Positions 42,811 through 53,423 of a stretch of 64,000 nt of DNA are shown here, one piece after another. Source of the stretch: Vibrio sp. RE86 (GTDB lineage: Bacteria; Pseudomonadota; Gammaproteobacteria; Enterobacterales; Vibrionaceae). The first letter of the stretch is position 1, and every line of letters starts with the position of its first letter. Made by a program: the position numbers and the translations under genes. The DNA is taken from assembly GCF_013114545.1 (NCBI RefSeq), contig NZ_VTXI01000009.1, positions 1 through 64,000 of the forward strand, in the 5' to 3' direction. The notes under the pieces were generated by a model. That model made no database searches. It was not told the DNA's origin and saw only the letters and a list, made by a program, of their open reading frames with translations.

Positions 42811-42948
42811 ATTCTAATTTTGAACGCTCGAATTACAAGCTATTTTTTTTCATTACACATAACCAATCGTTTGCTTTGTTGTGCTCACAAATGAATAACT
42901 TGGCTCGATAGGAAGCGAAATCTCATAAAATTGTGCTGTTTGAGCTTG

Positions 42949-42960
42949 GAAAACGTTTGC
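42949..42960 (+). promoter_or_regulatory. PurR/LacI-family-like palindrome upstream of tkt
   Basis: GAAAACGTTTGC differs by one base from the symmetrical GCAAACGTTTGC core of PurR operators. It lies 74 bases before the tkt ATG. A perfect copy of the core precedes fba at 47983. Confidence 0.45.
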
Positions 42961-43034
42961 AGAGCCAGAATTGCTTTGAGAGAATTATCGCCCACACATA
43001 ATTTTTGATTCGCTTAATGCATTCAGGAGCTGAC

Positions 43035-45029
43035 ATGTCTTCTCGTCAACATCTCGCAAACGCAATCCGTGCTCTAAGTATGGATGGTGTACAACAGGCT
43101 AACTCTGGCCACCCAGGCGCACCAATGGGTATGGCTGATATCGCTGAAGTTCTATGGCGTTCTCACCTAAACCACAACCCAGCTAACCCAGAGTGGGCAG
43201 ACCGCGACCGTTTCGTTCTGTCAAACGGCCATGGTTCTATGCTGATTTACTCTCTGCTTCACCTAGCAGGTTACGAGCTTTCTATCGACGATCTGAAGAA
43301 TTTCCGTCAGCTTCACTCTAAAACACCAGGTCACCCTGAGTACGGTTACGCTCCGGGTATCGAAACGACAACAGGTCCTCTAGGTCAAGGCATCACTAAC
43401 GCTGTAGGTATGGCGCTGGCTGAGAAGACTCTAGCGGCACAATTCAACAAAGAAGGCCACGACATCGTTGACCACTTCACTTATGCATTCATGGGTGATG
43501 GCTGTCTGATGGAAGGTATCTCTCACGAAGCATGTTCTCTAGCAGGTACGCTAGGTCTTGGTAAGCTAATCGCTTTCTGGGATGACAACGGTATCTCTAT
43601 CGATGGTGAAGTGGAAGGTTGGTTCTCTGATGATACGCCTAAGCGTTTTGAAGCATACGGTTGGCATGTGATTCCAGCTGTAGATGGTCACGATTCTGAA
43701 GCGATCAACGCAGCAATCATCGCAGCGAAAGCTGATCCTCGTCCTACTCTAATCTGTACTAAGACGGTTATCGGTTTTGGTTCACCTAATAAGTCTGGTT
43801 CACACGACTGTCACGGTGCTCCGCTAGGTGCTGAAGAAATCGCAGCGACTCGTAAGCAACTAGGTTGGGAATTCGGTCCATTTGAAATCCCAGCAGACGT
43901 TTACGCTGAGTGGGATGCAAAAGAAGCAGGCGCAGCTAAAGAAGCAGCTTGGAATGCTAAGTTTGACGCATACGCGGCAGCTTACCCAGCAGAAGCAGCA
44001 GAACTTAAGCGTCGTCTAAACGGTGAACTTCCTGCGCAGTGGGAAGAGAAAGCAAACCAAATCATTGCTGATCTTCAAGCGAATCCTGCAAACATCGCAT
44101 CACGTAAAGCATCTCAAAACGCACTAGAAGCATTCGGTGCTATGCTACCTGAGTTCTTAGGCGGTTCTGCTGACCTAGCACCTTCTAACCTAACTATGTG
44201 GTCTGGTTCTAAGTCTCTAGAAGCAAATGACTTCTCTGGTAACTACATCCACTACGGTGTACGTGAATTCGGTATGACGGCTATCATGAACGGTATCGCT
44301 CTGCACGGTGGTTTCGTACCATACGGCGCAACGTTCCTAATGTTCATGGAATACGCTCGCAACGCAATGCGCATGGCTGCTCTAATGAAAGTTCAGAACA
44401 TCCAAGTGTACACGCACGACTCTATCGGTCTTGGCGAAGATGGCCCAACTCACCAACCAGTTGAGCAAATGGCATCACTACGTCTAACTCCAAACATGAG
44501 CACATGGCGTCCATGTGACCAAGTTGAGTCTGCAGTGGCTTGGAAACTAGCAATTGAGCGTAAAGACGGTCCAACGTCTCTAATCTTCTCTCGTCAAAAC
44601 CTTGCTCAGCAAGAGCGTAGCGAAGAGCAAGTAGCTAACATCGCGAAGGGTGGTTACATCCTGAAAGATTGTGAAGGTAAGCCAGAGCTAATCCTGATCG
44701 CTACAGGTTCTGAAGTTGAGCTAGCAGTTGAAGCAGCAGCACAACTAACAGAAGAAGGTAAAAAGGTACGCGTAGTATCTATGCCTGCAACTGACGCATT
44801 CGATAAGCAAGACGCAGCTTACCGCGAAGCAGTTCTACCTTCAGACGTAACGGCACGTGTTGCTATCGAAGCGGGTATTGCTGACTTCTGGTACAAGTAC
44901 GTTGGTTTCGACGGTCGTATCATTGGTATGACGACATTTGGTGAGTCTGCACCTGCAGGTGAGCTATTCAAGATGTTCGGTTTCACTACAGAAAACGTAG
45001 TGAGCACAGCTAAAGAGCTTCTAGCTTAA
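43035..45029 (+). CDS. tkt: Transketolase
   Basis: A 664-residue thiamine-diphosphate enzyme of the pentose phosphate pathway. The ThDP motif [12 protein letters not shown] near 154 and the transketolase signature near 470 ([11 protein letters not shown]) are present. The ATG at 43035 has AGGAG six bases upstream; an in-frame ATG ten codons earlier has none. Strong codon bias (many CTA Leu codons) suggests high expression. A terminator follows. Confidence 0.98.
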   Translation: MSSRQHLANAIRALSMDGVQQANSGHPGAPMGMADIAEVLWRSHLNHNPANPEWADRDRFVLSNGHGSMLIYSLLHLAGYELSIDDLKNFRQLHSKTPGHPEYGYAPGIETTTGPLGQGITNAVGMALAEKTLAAQFNKEGHDIVDHFTYAFMGDGCLMEGISHEACSLAGTLGLGKLIAFWDDNGISIDGEVEGWFSDDTPKRFEAYGWHVIPAVDGHDSEAINAAIIAAKADPRPTLICTKTVIGFGSPNKSGSHDCHGAPLGAEEIAATRKQLGWEFGPFEIPADVYAEWDAKEAGAAKEAAWNAKFDAYAAAYPAEAAELKRRLNGELPAQWEEKANQIIADLQANPANIASRKASQNALEAFGAMLPEFLGGSADLAPSNLTMWSGSKSLEANDFSGNYIHYGVREFGMTAIMNGIALHGGFVPYGATFLMFMEYARNAMRMAALMKVQNIQVYTHDSIGLGEDGPTHQPVEQMASLRLTPNMSTWRPCDQVESAVAWKLAIERKDGPTSLIFSRQNLAQQERSEEQVANIAKGGYILKDCEGKPELILIATGSEVELAVEAAAQLTEEGKKVRVVSMPATDAFDKQDAAYREAVLPSDVTARVAIEAGIADFWYKYVGFDGRIIGMTTFGESAPAGELFKMFGFTTENVVSTAKELLA

Positions 45030-45056
45030 TATTCTTTATAGTTGAATATAAAAATG

Positions 45057-45090
45057 AAAAAAACCGAGCCCAAACGGCTCGGTTTTTTTA
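45057..45090. terminator. Bidirectional terminator after tkt
   Basis: Hairpin AAAACCGAGCC/GGCTCGGTTTT with A and T runs, between tkt and the convergent small gene. Confidence 0.92.
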
Positions 45091-45118
45091 TGCAATCAAG
45101 CTGAGGAAAAGTACTAAA

Positions 45119-45355
45119 TTACTCAAACTCATCGCCTTTATTATCTTTCTCTTTGTGACCACATACTTTACAGGTGACGTATCTGTCCATGTCGTAGTAA
45201 TGACCACCGTTGATAAAGGTATGAGCAAAAAGTTTGATCCTACCTAAAAGAGAAGTATCCGTGTCGTAGCTGCTGGTCTTTCTCACAAGCACTTCACGAT
45301 GGGGCGTATCTTGGTTGCATTGCTTACAAAAGTGAGTCGCTGGGAATCCCGACAT
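45119..45355 (-). CDS. Small zinc-ribbon protein, function unknown
   Basis: A 78-residue protein with two C-X2-C pairs (F-C-K-Q-C near 11 and V-T-C-K-V-C near 64) that would bind one zinc. The C-terminus is charged. I start at the ATG at 45355 because AAAGGAA lies 6 bases upstream; an ATG two codons earlier is too close to it. It is alone, convergent with tkt and divergent from epd. I do not recognise a family. Confidence 0.65.
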   Translation of the reverse strand: MSGFPATHFCKQCNQDTPHREVLVRKTSSYDTDTSLLGRIKLFAHTFINGGHYYDMDRYVTCKVCGHKEKDNKGDEFE

Positions 45356-45553
45356 AGTCATTTCCTTTGGTTGATAAACTAGGAAAGAAACAGCCAATAG
45401 AAAAACGACATACTCATGTCCACTATGCATATTGCTAGCATAAAAACCAAGTTTTATAAGATTAATTCTTCGACGTATTTCACTAACTTAATGCGTTTTG
45501 AGTGGCTATCGGGTACTATTTGTGACACGAAAATCATGTAGGGCGATGGAATC

Positions 45554-46594
45554 ATGCTAAAAGTTGCGATCAATGGATTTGGACGTATCGGTCGTAATGT
45601 ACTGCGTGCAGTATATGAAAGTGGTAAGAACCAGCAGATCAAAGTAGTAGCCGTCAATGAGCTAGCACAGCCAGACGCTATGGCTCACCTATTGCAATAT
45701 GACACGAGTCATGGGCGATTTGGTAAGAAGATCAGTAACGACCAAGAGCACATCTACGTACATCATGATTCCCCTCATGAAGGGACTGGCGAATTTGATT
45801 CGATCCGTATCCTTCACCTTGCAGAAATCAATCTCCTACCATGGCGTGATCTCGAAGTGGATCTGGTACTCGATTGTACCGGTGTCTTTGGCTCTCAAGC
45901 GGATGGCCAAGAACATATAAAAGCAGGCGCTAAGAAAGTTCTATTTTCTCACCCAGGTGCTAGCGACTTAGACAACACAATTATCTATGGCGTGAACCAT
46001 GAGACTCTGAAAGCGGAGCACAATGTGGTTTCAAATGGCTCCTGTACCACCAACTGTATTGTTCCGATCATCAAAGCACTTGATGATGCGTTTGAGATTG
46101 AATCTGGCACCATCACGACGATTCACTCATCAATGAATGATCAACAAGTCATTGATGCTTATCACTCAGATTTACGACGCACTCGAGCGGCGAGCCAGTC
46201 GATCATTCCAGTTGATACCAAGTTGCATAAAGGGATTGAAAGAATCTTCCCGAAATTTTCCAACAAGTTTGAGGCAATTTCTGTGCGGGTACCGACGGTA
46301 AACGTCACGGCGATGGATTTAAGTGTCACAATTAATACAAATGTGAAAGTTAATGACGTAAATCAAACCATTGTTAACGCATCTCAGTGTACATTACAGG
46401 GCATTGTTGACTATACTGAAGCGCCGCTCGTTTCGATCGACTTTAATCATGATCCCCATAGCGCGATTGTCGATGGTACACAGACTCGAGTAAGTAACGG
46501 ACATCTGGTTAAGATGTTGGTTTGGTGTGATAACGAATGGGGCTTTGCGAACCGTATGCTGGATACCGCGCTCGCAATGCAAAACGCGAAATAG
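45554..46594 (+). CDS. epd: D-erythrose-4-phosphate dehydrogenase
   Basis: A 346-residue GapA-like dehydrogenase that oxidises erythrose-4-phosphate to 4-phosphoerythronate for vitamin B6 synthesis. NAD motif N-G-F-G-R-I-G-R-N is at the N-terminus and the catalytic Cys164 in S-C-T-T-N-C. Position between tkt and pgk and the sequence [14 protein letters not shown] separate it from GapA. Confidence 0.95.
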   Translation: MLKVAINGFGRIGRNVLRAVYESGKNQQIKVVAVNELAQPDAMAHLLQYDTSHGRFGKKISNDQEHIYVHHDSPHEGTGEFDSIRILHLAEINLLPWRDLEVDLVLDCTGVFGSQADGQEHIKAGAKKVLFSHPGASDLDNTIIYGVNHETLKAEHNVVSNGSCTTNCIVPIIKALDDAFEIESGTITTIHSSMNDQQVIDAYHSDLRRTRAASQSIIPVDTKLHKGIERIFPKFSNKFEAISVRVPTVNVTAMDLSVTINTNVKVNDVNQTIVNASQCTLQGIVDYTEAPLVSIDFNHDPHSAIVDGTQTRVSNGHLVKMLVWCDNEWGFANRMLDTALAMQNAK

Positions 46595-46738
46595 GCTGTT
46601 TATAGTTTGGAGAAATATTTATTTTTACCCTTGAAATAAATATTGGTAATCTCCATATCTAGTTGAAGAATTAATAGGCTCTGCAGGGTTGCGGGGCTTC
46701 CAAAAACTTTATTTTTTGAATATTCGAGAGGACACATC

Positions 46739-47899
46739 ATGTCTGTAATTAAGATGACTGACCTGGATCTAGCAGGTAAACGTGTATTTATCCGTGCGGA
46801 CCTAAACGTACCAGTAAAAGAAGGCAAAGTGACTTCTGATGCTCGTATCCTAGCTTCTCTGCCAACAATCAAGCTATGTCTTGAAGCGGGCGCTAAAGTA
46901 ATGGTGACTTCTCACCTAGGTCGTCCAACAGAAGGTGAGTACGCGGAAGAGTTCTCTCTACAACCTGTCGTTAACTACCTAAACGACGCACTAGACTGCG
47001 ACGTTAAACTAGCAAAAGACTACCTAAACGGTCTTGAACTAAACGCTGGTGAGCTAGTTGTTCTTGAAAACGTTCGCTTCAACAAAGGCGAAAAGAAGAA
47101 CGAAGAAGAGCTATCTAAAGCATACGCTTCACTATGTGACGTATTCGTAATGGATGCATTCGGTACTGCTCACCGTGCACAAGCATCTACACACGGTGTT
47201 GGTATGCACGCACCTGTAGCATGTGCTGGTCCTCTACTAGCGGCTGAACTTGAAGCACTAGGCAAAGCAATGGACAACCCAGAGCGTCCACTAGTAGCTA
47301 TCGTTGGTGGTTCTAAAGTTTCTACTAAACTGACTGTTCTTGAGTCTCTTTCTAAAGTTGCTGACCAACTTGTTGTTGGTGGTGGTATCGCAAACACATT
47401 CATCGCAGCTGAAGGCCACAACGTAGGTAAGTCTCTATACGAAGCAGACCTAGTTGAAACAGCTCAGAAACTAATGAAAGAGTGTGCTATCCCAGTTGCA
47501 ACTGACGTAGCATGTGCAAAAGCATTCGACGAGAACGCTGAAGCTGAAATCAAGCACGTTTCTGAAGTTGCTGATGACGACATGATCTTCGACCTAGGTC
47601 CAGATTCAACAGCGGCTCTAGCTGAAATCATCGGCAACGCTAAGACTATCCTTTGGAACGGCCCAGTAGGCGTATTCGAATTCAAGAACTTCGAAGCAGG
47701 TACTGCAGGTATCTCTAAAGCAATCGCTGAGTCTGCAGGTTTCTCTGTAGCAGGTGGTGGTGATACGCTAGCAGCTATCGACAAGTTCGGTATCAAAGCT
47801 GACGTTTCTTACATCTCTACTGGCGGCGGCGCTTTCCTTGAGTTCGTTGAAGGTAAAGTACTTCCAGCTGTAGCGATGCTTGAAGAGCGCGCTAAGTAA
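46739..47899 (+). CDS. pgk: Phosphoglycerate kinase
   Basis: A 386-residue glycolytic kinase. The N-terminal R-A-D-L-N-V-P (near 19), S-H-L-G-R-P (near 59) and C-terminal G-G-G-D-T-L-A-A-I nucleotide motif are complete. The codon bias is very strong. It lies 144 bases after epd and may have its own promoter. A terminator follows. Confidence 0.98.
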   Translation: MSVIKMTDLDLAGKRVFIRADLNVPVKEGKVTSDARILASLPTIKLCLEAGAKVMVTSHLGRPTEGEYAEEFSLQPVVNYLNDALDCDVKLAKDYLNGLELNAGELVVLENVRFNKGEKKNEEELSKAYASLCDVFVMDAFGTAHRAQASTHGVGMHAPVACAGPLLAAELEALGKAMDNPERPLVAIVGGSKVSTKLTVLESLSKVADQLVVGGGIANTFIAAEGHNVGKSLYEADLVETAQKLMKECAIPVATDVACAKAFDENAEAEIKHVSEVADDDMIFDLGPDSTAALAEIIGNAKTILWNGPVGVFEFKNFEAGTAGISKAIAESAGFSVAGGGDTLAAIDKFGIKADVSYISTGGGAFLEFVEGKVLPAVAMLEERAK

Positions 47900-47905
47900 T
47901 TAAAT

Positions 47906-47936
47906 GAAAGCGGGGGAGTTTCTCTCCCGCTTTCTT
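47906..47936 (+). terminator. Terminator after pgk
   Basis: GAAAGCGGGGGAG pairs with CTCCCGCTTTC and is followed by T-rich sequence. Confidence 0.85.
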
Positions 47937-47962
47937 GTTTGCTGCACATCACAGTTTTTTGC

Positions 47963-47994
47963 TAGAATAGCCTGAGTTGTGAGCAAACGTTTGC
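47963..47994 (+). promoter_or_regulatory. fba -10 candidate and perfect GCAAACGTTTGC palindrome
   Basis: A TAGAAT -10 candidate (47963-47968) is followed 14 bases later by a perfect 12-base palindrome GCAAACGTTTGC (47983-47994), which equals the core of the PurR consensus. The placement just after the expected transcription start would favour repression. The regulator is inferred by motif only. Confidence 0.5.
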
Positions 47995-48052
47995 AAGAAT
48001 TTAAACTTAACAAGTTTTATTTTTAAAACGACAGATAAATAGGATTAAATCC

Positions 48053-49129
48053 ATGTCTAAGATCTTCGATTTCGTAAAACCAGGTGTTATCTCTGGCGAT
48101 GACGTACAGAAAGTATTTGAAGTAGCAAAAGAGAACAAATTTGCTCTTCCAGCAGTAAACGTTGTTGGTACTGACTCTGTAAACGCAGTACTAGAAGCAG
48201 CAGCTAAAGTTAAATCTCCAGTTGTTGTTCAGTTCTCTAACGGCGGTGCAGCTTTCTTCGCTGGTAAAGGCGTTAAACTTGAAGGTCAAGGCGCACAAAT
48301 CCTAGGTGCAGTAGCGGGTGCTAAATACGTACACGCTGTAGCTGAAGCTTACGGTGTTCCAGTTATCCTACACACTGACCACGCTGCTAAGAAGCTTCTT
48401 CCATGGATCGACGGTCTACTAGACGCAGGTGAAGAGTTCTTCGCTCAAACTGGTAAGCCTCTATTCTCTTCTCACATGCTAGACCTTTCTGAAGAGTCTC
48501 TAGAAGAGAACATCGAAACATGTGCTAAGTACCTAGAGCGCATGGCTAAAATGAACATGACAATCGAGATCGAACTTGGTTGTACTGGTGGTGAAGAAGA
48601 CGGTGTTGATAACTCTCACATGGACGCTTCTGAGCTATACACTTCTCCAGAAGACGTTGCTTACGCATACGAGAAACTAAACGCTGTTTCACACCGTTTC
48701 ACTATCGCAGCATCTTTCGGTAACGTACACGGCGTATACAAGCCAGGTAACGTTGTACTAACTCCAACTATCCTACGTGACTCTCAAGCATACTGTGCAG
48801 AGAAGTTCGGTATCGCGCCAAACGCTCTAAACTTCGTATTCCACGGTGGTTCTGGTTCTACTGAAGCAGAAATCCAAGAGTCTATCGGCTACGGTGTTAT
48901 CAAAATGAACATCGATACTGATACACAGTGGGCTACATGGGACGGTATCCGTGCATACGAAGCGGAAAACCGCGATTACCTACAAGGTCAAATCGGTAAC
49001 CCAACTGGTGAAGATGCACCAAACAAGAAGTACTACGATCCACGCGTATGGCTACGTGCTGGTCAAGCTTCTATGGTTACTCGTCTTGAGAAAGCATTCG
49101 CTGACCTAAACGCAGTAGACGTACTATAA
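48053..49129 (+). CDS. fba: Fructose-bisphosphate aldolase, class II
   Basis: A 358-residue zinc-dependent aldolase. The zinc histidines lie in H-T-D-H-A-A-K-K near 109 and later F-H-G-G-S-G-S; G-C-T-G-G-E-E-D-G-V-D-N-S is the class IIA loop. Codon use is that of a highly expressed gene. It has its own promoter region after the pgk terminator. Confidence 0.98.
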   Translation: MSKIFDFVKPGVISGDDVQKVFEVAKENKFALPAVNVVGTDSVNAVLEAAAKVKSPVVVQFSNGGAAFFAGKGVKLEGQGAQILGAVAGAKYVHAVAEAYGVPVILHTDHAAKKLLPWIDGLLDAGEEFFAQTGKPLFSSHMLDLSEESLEENIETCAKYLERMAKMNMTIEIELGCTGGEEDGVDNSHMDASELYTSPEDVAYAYEKLNAVSHRFTIAASFGNVHGVYKPGNVVLTPTILRDSQAYCAEKFGIAPNALNFVFHGGSGSTEAEIQESIGYGVIKMNIDTDTQWATWDGIRAYEAENRDYLQGQIGNPTGEDAPNKKYYDPRVWLRAGQASMVTRLEKAFADLNAVDVL

Positions 49130-49457
49130 TTTAGTCGTTACTAAGTTATTTAAGACCCGCTCTTAGAGCGGGTTTTTTTATGCCTGAACATTATTAAACC
49201 AAATACTATTCCTATTGATGAAATGTCTGGCGCTATGTAAACAGTTTGCGTAATCTGTAACAAGCTGGTATCAGAGTTTTCTGATAAGCGTTTGTTTTCA
49301 TTCTCTTTGCAAAAACATGACTTTGAGATTGACGACAAATAAGATATCGTGCCAAAAAACTGACATTGCTTCAGTGAATGGATAGGGATGTCATTGTTAT
49401 TTCGTAAGTAAAAGCAGTTAGATTCATAGAATCATTACATTTTAGAGGATAAAAATT
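49130..49457. other. fba-mscS intergenic region
   Basis: These 328 bases hold the fba terminator (49153-49179) and an AT-rich leader for mscS, with AGAGGA as the ribosome site near 49444. A 62-codon minus-strand frame inside it has no ribosome site or homology that I can see. I cannot assign a firm promoter. Confidence 0.6.
49153..49179 (+). terminator. Terminator after fba
   Basis: ACCCGCTC/GAGCGGGT hairpin with seven T residues. Confidence 0.92.
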
Positions 49458-50324
49458 ATGGCAGGTGAATCAGCAGGGATTGAAACTCCTTTGGTTGATG
49501 GTTTAAGTCACGCAGAGAAGTGGCTAACAAATAACTCAGATCTATTGGTTCAGTACGGCGTAAATATTATCTCCGCACTTCTGATCCTCTTTATCGGTAA
49601 CATTATCGTTAAAGCCGTTGCAAACAGCGTCGCGAAAGTCCTACAAAAGAAAAAAATGGATAAAGCGGTTGTTGAGTTTATCCACGGCTTAGTACGCTAC
49701 CTTCTATTCGTAATCGTTCTGATTGCCGCTTTAGGTCGTCTGGGTGTTCAAACAGCTTCTGTCGTTGCCGTAATTGGTGCAGCAGGCTTAGCCGTTGGTC
49801 TAGCACTACAAGGTTCACTTTCGAACTTTGCAGCAGGTGTTCTTATTGTCGCTTTCCGTCCATTCAAGTCAGGTGACTATGTGGAAATCGGTGGCGTAGC
49901 AGGTTCAGTAGATTCAATCCAAATCTTCCAAACGGTTCTAACAACGCCAGACAACAAAATGGTTGTTGTACCAAACGGTAGCGTAATCGGTAGCCCAATC
50001 ACTAACTACTCACGTCATGCGACTCGTCGTATCGACCTTATGATTGGTGTTTCTTACGGTGCAGACCTTCAGAAGGCGAAAGAACTGTTAACTAAGATTT
50101 GTGAATCTGATGAGCGTGTTCTGAAAGAGCCAGGCGTTCAAGTTGGTGTTCATACTCTAGCGGATTCTTCAGTAAACTTTGTTGTTCGCCCTTGGGTGAA
50201 TACGGCTGATTACTGGAATGTCTACTTCGACTTGATGCAAGCGATCAAAGAAGGTCTAGACAAAGAAGGTATTGAGATTCCATTCCCACAAATGGATGTT
50301 CACCTAAACAAAGTAGACGCTTAG
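49458..50324 (+). CDS. mscS: Small-conductance mechanosensitive channel MscS
   Basis: A 288-residue channel of the inner membrane that opens under tension to release solutes on hypo-osmotic shock. Three N-terminal helices are followed by the pore-lining A-A-G-L-A-V-G-L-A-L-Q-G-S-L-S-N-F-A-A-G glycine/alanine pattern near 105-125 and a cytoplasmic cage domain. Same place (after fba, before argO) as in E. coli. Confidence 0.96.
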   Translation: MAGESAGIETPLVDGLSHAEKWLTNNSDLLVQYGVNIISALLILFIGNIIVKAVANSVAKVLQKKKMDKAVVEFIHGLVRYLLFVIVLIAALGRLGVQTASVVAVIGAAGLAVGLALQGSLSNFAAGVLIVAFRPFKSGDYVEIGGVAGSVDSIQIFQTVLTTPDNKMVVVPNGSVIGSPITNYSRHATRRIDLMIGVSYGADLQKAKELLTKICESDERVLKEPGVQVGVHTLADSSVNFVVRPWVNTADYWNVYFDLMQAIKEGLDKEGIEIPFPQMDVHLNKVDA

Positions 50325-50345
50325 TCGAAAGCTTAGATTTGTAGA

Positions 50346-50376
50346 GAAAAGCGAGGTATAGAGCCTCGCTTTTTAC
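50346..50376. terminator. Bidirectional terminator between mscS and YbaK-type gene
   Basis: AAAAGCGAGG/CCTCGCTTTT hairpin. The right arm overlaps the stop codon of the minus-strand gene. Confidence 0.85.
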
Positions 50377-50855
50377 ATTTCTAGGACCTTGTTCTCAAGC
50401 ATGCTTAATATGTTCTTGAGTTGATTCGCAGGAATACCAAATGTGACTTCGGGCTTACCAGGTGTGTAGAGTAGTTCTTGGTGCTGATAGAGTCTGCTGT
50501 CGACAATAATTTCGATGTCAGCAGGTAATCCGAATGGACAGACGGCTCCTGGAACACAACCGATTTGCTCAATCATCTCTTCATTACTGACGATTGAAGG
50601 CCTCTTCCCAGTTAACGCTTTGACACCTTTCGTATCCAAGCGACTGTCTTTATCGGTGAGCAGTAATGCGTAGCCCGCTCCTTTCAATTTTAAAAATAAA
50701 CTCTTACTGTGGGTCCCCGTCCAACCAAGTTCTTGAGCCACTTTTTCATCGGTAGCAAAATCAAGAATAGGCTCGTGTTGCCACTCTTGGTAATTCACAT
50801 TTAAGTGCTTTAGCAGTTTTTGGTTGAACTGATAGATCTCTTCAAGCTTGTTCAT
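50373..50855 (-). CDS. YbaK/ProX-type aminoacyl-tRNA deacylase
   Basis: A 160-residue YbaK/EbsC domain protein, close in plan to stand-alone ProX/PrdX editing domains that hydrolyse mischarged alanyl-tRNA(Pro). Family elements include K-S-L-F-L-K and the glycine-rich G-C-V-P-G-A-V-C-P-F-G-L near 105. It is 16 bases downstream of argO and could share its promoter. Substrate is inferred from family only. Confidence 0.82.
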   Translation of the reverse strand: MNKLEEIYQFNQKLLKHLNVNYQEWQHEPILDFATDEKVAQELGWTGTHSKSLFLKLKGAGYALLLTDKDSRLDTKGVKALTGKRPSIVSNEEMIEQIGCVPGAVCPFGLPADIEIIVDSRLYQHQELLYTPGKPEVTFGIPANQLKNILSMLENKVLEM

Positions 50856-50871
50856 AGATGACTTACGCTCA

Positions 50872-51489
50872 CTAATGGATTAACTCTTTTGCCAGCATCA
50901 AGGCGATGACATACATCATAATCGCAACCGTGATATCAATACCTTGTTTAACCTTAGGTTTTGACAACACTGGCCCTAGTTTTGCGGCGCCAATAGACAG
51001 AGAGAAAAACCAGACCAGTGAGGCCATCATGGTACCAATCGCAAATGCGATGCGATCTTGGCCTTCAAATTGGCCACCAATCGACCCTAGTATCACAACG
51101 GTATCTAAATAAAGGTGAGGGTTTAGCACAGTAACGGCTAAGGCGCCCAAAATCACTGCTCGTTTTCCTCTAAGCGTTTGGTTGAAGTGACTCTCTTCTG
51201 CTTGAGATGCAAATGCGCTTTTGAGGGAAAGGGTGCCATAAATGACTAAGAAAGCGATACCACCTAAGGTAACGAGCATCAGTAAGGTTTCGTTTTGTGA
51301 TAGTAGAGCACCACCACCAAAGATCCCCAAAGAGATAAAAACAATATCGAGCACACTACAAATAGTGGCGGTAGTTAGGTGGTGATGACGCTTAATCCCC
51401 TGATTTAGTACGTAAGCATTTTGCGCGCCGATAGGAATGATCATACTCGCGCCTAGGCCGAAGCCTTGCAGTAATAGCCAAAAATTCAA
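50872..51489 (-). CDS. argO: Arginine exporter ArgO (LysE family)
   Basis: A 205-residue LysE-superfamily exporter with six hydrophobic helices. The N-terminal [16 protein letters not shown] motif is typical. It exports arginine (and toxic canavanine) in E. coli. It is divergent from argP, which activates it there. Confidence 0.93.
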   Translation of the reverse strand: MNFWLLLQGFGLGASMIIPIGAQNAYVLNQGIKRHHHLTTATICSVLDIVFISLGIFGGGALLSQNETLLMLVTLGGIAFLVIYGTLSLKSAFASQAEESHFNQTLRGKRAVILGALAVTVLNPHLYLDTVVILGSIGGQFEGQDRIAFAIGTMMASLVWFFSLSIGAAKLGPVLSKPKVKQGIDITVAIMMYVIALMLAKELIH

Positions 51490-51613
51490 AACAGTCTCTC
51501 CAAACTTAACGAATAAACGAGAAGATAGAAGAGCCTCTACAATAAGTATATTTAATAATTTTTATCCTATATTAGAATGTCTAATGATATTGGTGAGGGA
51601 AAGGAGAAGTGAG

Positions 51614-52510
51614 ATGCGTGGACTGGATTACCGTTGGATAGAAGCATTAGATGCCGTAGTGAGCCTCGGTAATTTTGAACGTGCTGCAGAGGCATTGTTT
51701 GTGTCTCAGTCGGCGGTGTCACAAAGAGTTAAGCAGCTCGAAAAGTTTCTGGCTCAGCCGGTACTTGTTCGCGAGCAACCTCCTCGCCCGACACCAATGG
51801 GTCAAAAACTTCTGGCTCTGTATCAACAAGTTCAACTGCTTGAAACTGAGCTAATCCCAGAGCTTGATAGCGACAATGACGAGCGTTTACAAAAGGCCGC
51901 AATAGCAACTAACGCTGATAGTTTGGCAACTTGGCTGTTGCCGGCTTTAGCGCCAATTATGAAGTCTCGCAGGGTAGAGTTTGAACTGGCTGTTTATGGG
52001 GAAGCAAGAACTCTTGATAAACTCAAAAATGGTGAAGTTCTGGGGGCGCTAAGTATGGAGCCTAAGGCGATGGTAGGATGTGAGGCAAAGTATTTAGGTC
52101 GAATGGATTACGTTTGTGTTGCAAGCCCTGAATTTGCTGAAGAGTACTTTTCTTTTGGTGTGACGCGAGACACCTTAAAGCAAGCGCCCGCCGTTTCATA
52201 CGATCAACACGATAAGCTTCATTGTGACTTTTTGAGCCAACACTTCAATATTTCACCAGTCTCAGTCCCTCACCATCATGTGGCGAGCTCGGAATCTTTT
52301 GTTAACTTAGCACTGATGGGGTGCGCTTATTGCTTGATCCCTAAACTGCAAATTGAACAGGAACTTAAATCGGGCAAGCTGGTGGATCTGATGCCGGGCT
52401 TTTTTATGAGCTTTCGTATCTACTGGCACCATTGGCAGTTGGAAACAGGCTTGCTTAAAGAAGTGACACAAGCGATCGTCGCGCATACTAAGGACTTGTT
52501 GCCTAAATAG
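51614..52510 (+). CDS. argP: LysR-type regulator ArgP
   Basis: A 298-residue LysR-family regulator: N-terminal winged HTH ([20 protein letters not shown]) and C-terminal substrate-binding fold. ArgP responds to arginine and lysine and activates argO. AAGGAG upstream decides the ATG at 51614; the frame is open for 59 further codons into argO. The 124-base gap to argO is the expected operator region. Confidence 0.94.
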   Translation: MRGLDYRWIEALDAVVSLGNFERAAEALFVSQSAVSQRVKQLEKFLAQPVLVREQPPRPTPMGQKLLALYQQVQLLETELIPELDSDNDERLQKAAIATNADSLATWLLPALAPIMKSRRVEFELAVYGEARTLDKLKNGEVLGALSMEPKAMVGCEAKYLGRMDYVCVASPEFAEEYFSFGVTRDTLKQAPAVSYDQHDKLHCDFLSQHFNISPVSVPHHHVASSESFVNLALMGCAYCLIPKLQIEQELKSGKLVDLMPGFFMSFRIYWHHWQLETGLLKEVTQAIVAHTKDLLPK

Positions 52511-52615
52511 AGTACAAAAGCTCAGTTAAATCTCTGTCAGAACTGAGCATTAACTATTGGTGTAATTTTACTCACTATCTATGATGTACAAGAGCATTTC
52601 AAATGGTGAGCAATA

Positions 52616-53311
52616 ATGAAAATATTCCCAAAAATCGCAACCGCACTCTCTTTATCCGTCGTTAGCTTAGCGTCATTTGGCAACATGCCTGACTTTCCAC
52701 ACCTTGTCACAACAGGGCATGGTGAAGTTGTCGCGACGCCTGACATGGCTCAGTTTTCGGTTAAAGTCGTAGAATCAACAATGACCGCCGAACAAGCCAA
52801 GACAGCGGTCGACCAGAGTGTGACTGCTTTTCTGACTTCGTTACAAAATGAAGGTGTTACGAAAGACGCTATTTCGAGCTCGAATCTTTATATTACCCCT
52901 CAATACCATTACCCGAAAAAAGGCAAACCCGAGCTTGTGGGCTATCGTGCTAGCCGCAGTATCACAGTGACGATCGATGAGCTTTCTGAGCTTAATAGAT
53001 ATTTAGACTTAGCGTTAAACTCAGGGATTAACCAAGTCGATAATATTCAGCTAAAAGTAAAAGACCAAGCTCGCTATCAAGAGCAAGCGCGTCTAGCGGC
53101 AATCAAAGATGCGAATAGCAAGGCTAAATCGCTAGCTGAAGGCTTTGGTAAAGACCTGAATGGGGTGTGGCAGATTAATTACAATATGTCAGGTAACCAG
53201 CCTATCTTGATGAGAACGATGGCAATGGATGCAAAAAGTGAATCCAACAGCTATCAAGACTCAACCATTATTATTCGAGATCGCGTCGACGTGATCTACA
53301 AACTGGACTAG
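52616..53311 (+). CDS. SIMPL domain periplasmic protein (YggE-like)
   Basis: A 231-residue protein with a signal peptide (near A-S-F-G) and a SIMPL/DUF541 domain beginning V-T-T-G-H-G-E-V-V-A-T-P-D. In E. coli yggE, in the same neighbourhood, has been tied to oxidative-stress defence. GGTGAG precedes the ATG. Molecular activity unknown. Confidence 0.88.
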   Translation: MKIFPKIATALSLSVVSLASFGNMPDFPHLVTTGHGEVVATPDMAQFSVKVVESTMTAEQAKTAVDQSVTAFLTSLQNEGVTKDAISSSNLYITPQYHYPKKGKPELVGYRASRSITVTIDELSELNRYLDLALNSGINQVDNIQLKVKDQARYQEQARLAAIKDANSKAKSLAEGFGKDLNGVWQINYNMSGNQPILMRTMAMDAKSESNSYQDSTIIIRDRVDVIYKLD

Positions 53312-53423
53312 TTCTAGACGAGCCTGTTCTAAGTAAGCCTCTACAATCATAAGCGAGGGACTTTAATCCAATTTCGATTAAATGATATACTCCCCGAACT
53401 TGTGTTTAGAGGCTTAGTGCGTA

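Larger units (their letters stand above)
42712..43034. other. metK-tkt divergent regulatory region
   Basis: This 323-base stretch separates divergent metK and tkt. It holds a MetJ box array (42787-42810) on the metK side and a PurR-like palindrome (42949-42960) on the tkt side. The middle (about 42830-42890) is AT-rich with a T run. No gene is seen. Confidence 0.7.

Noticed and set aside
49150..49338. 62-codon minus-strand gene between fba and mscS
   Set aside because: It overlaps the fba terminator, has no ribosome site and shows no domain-like features.
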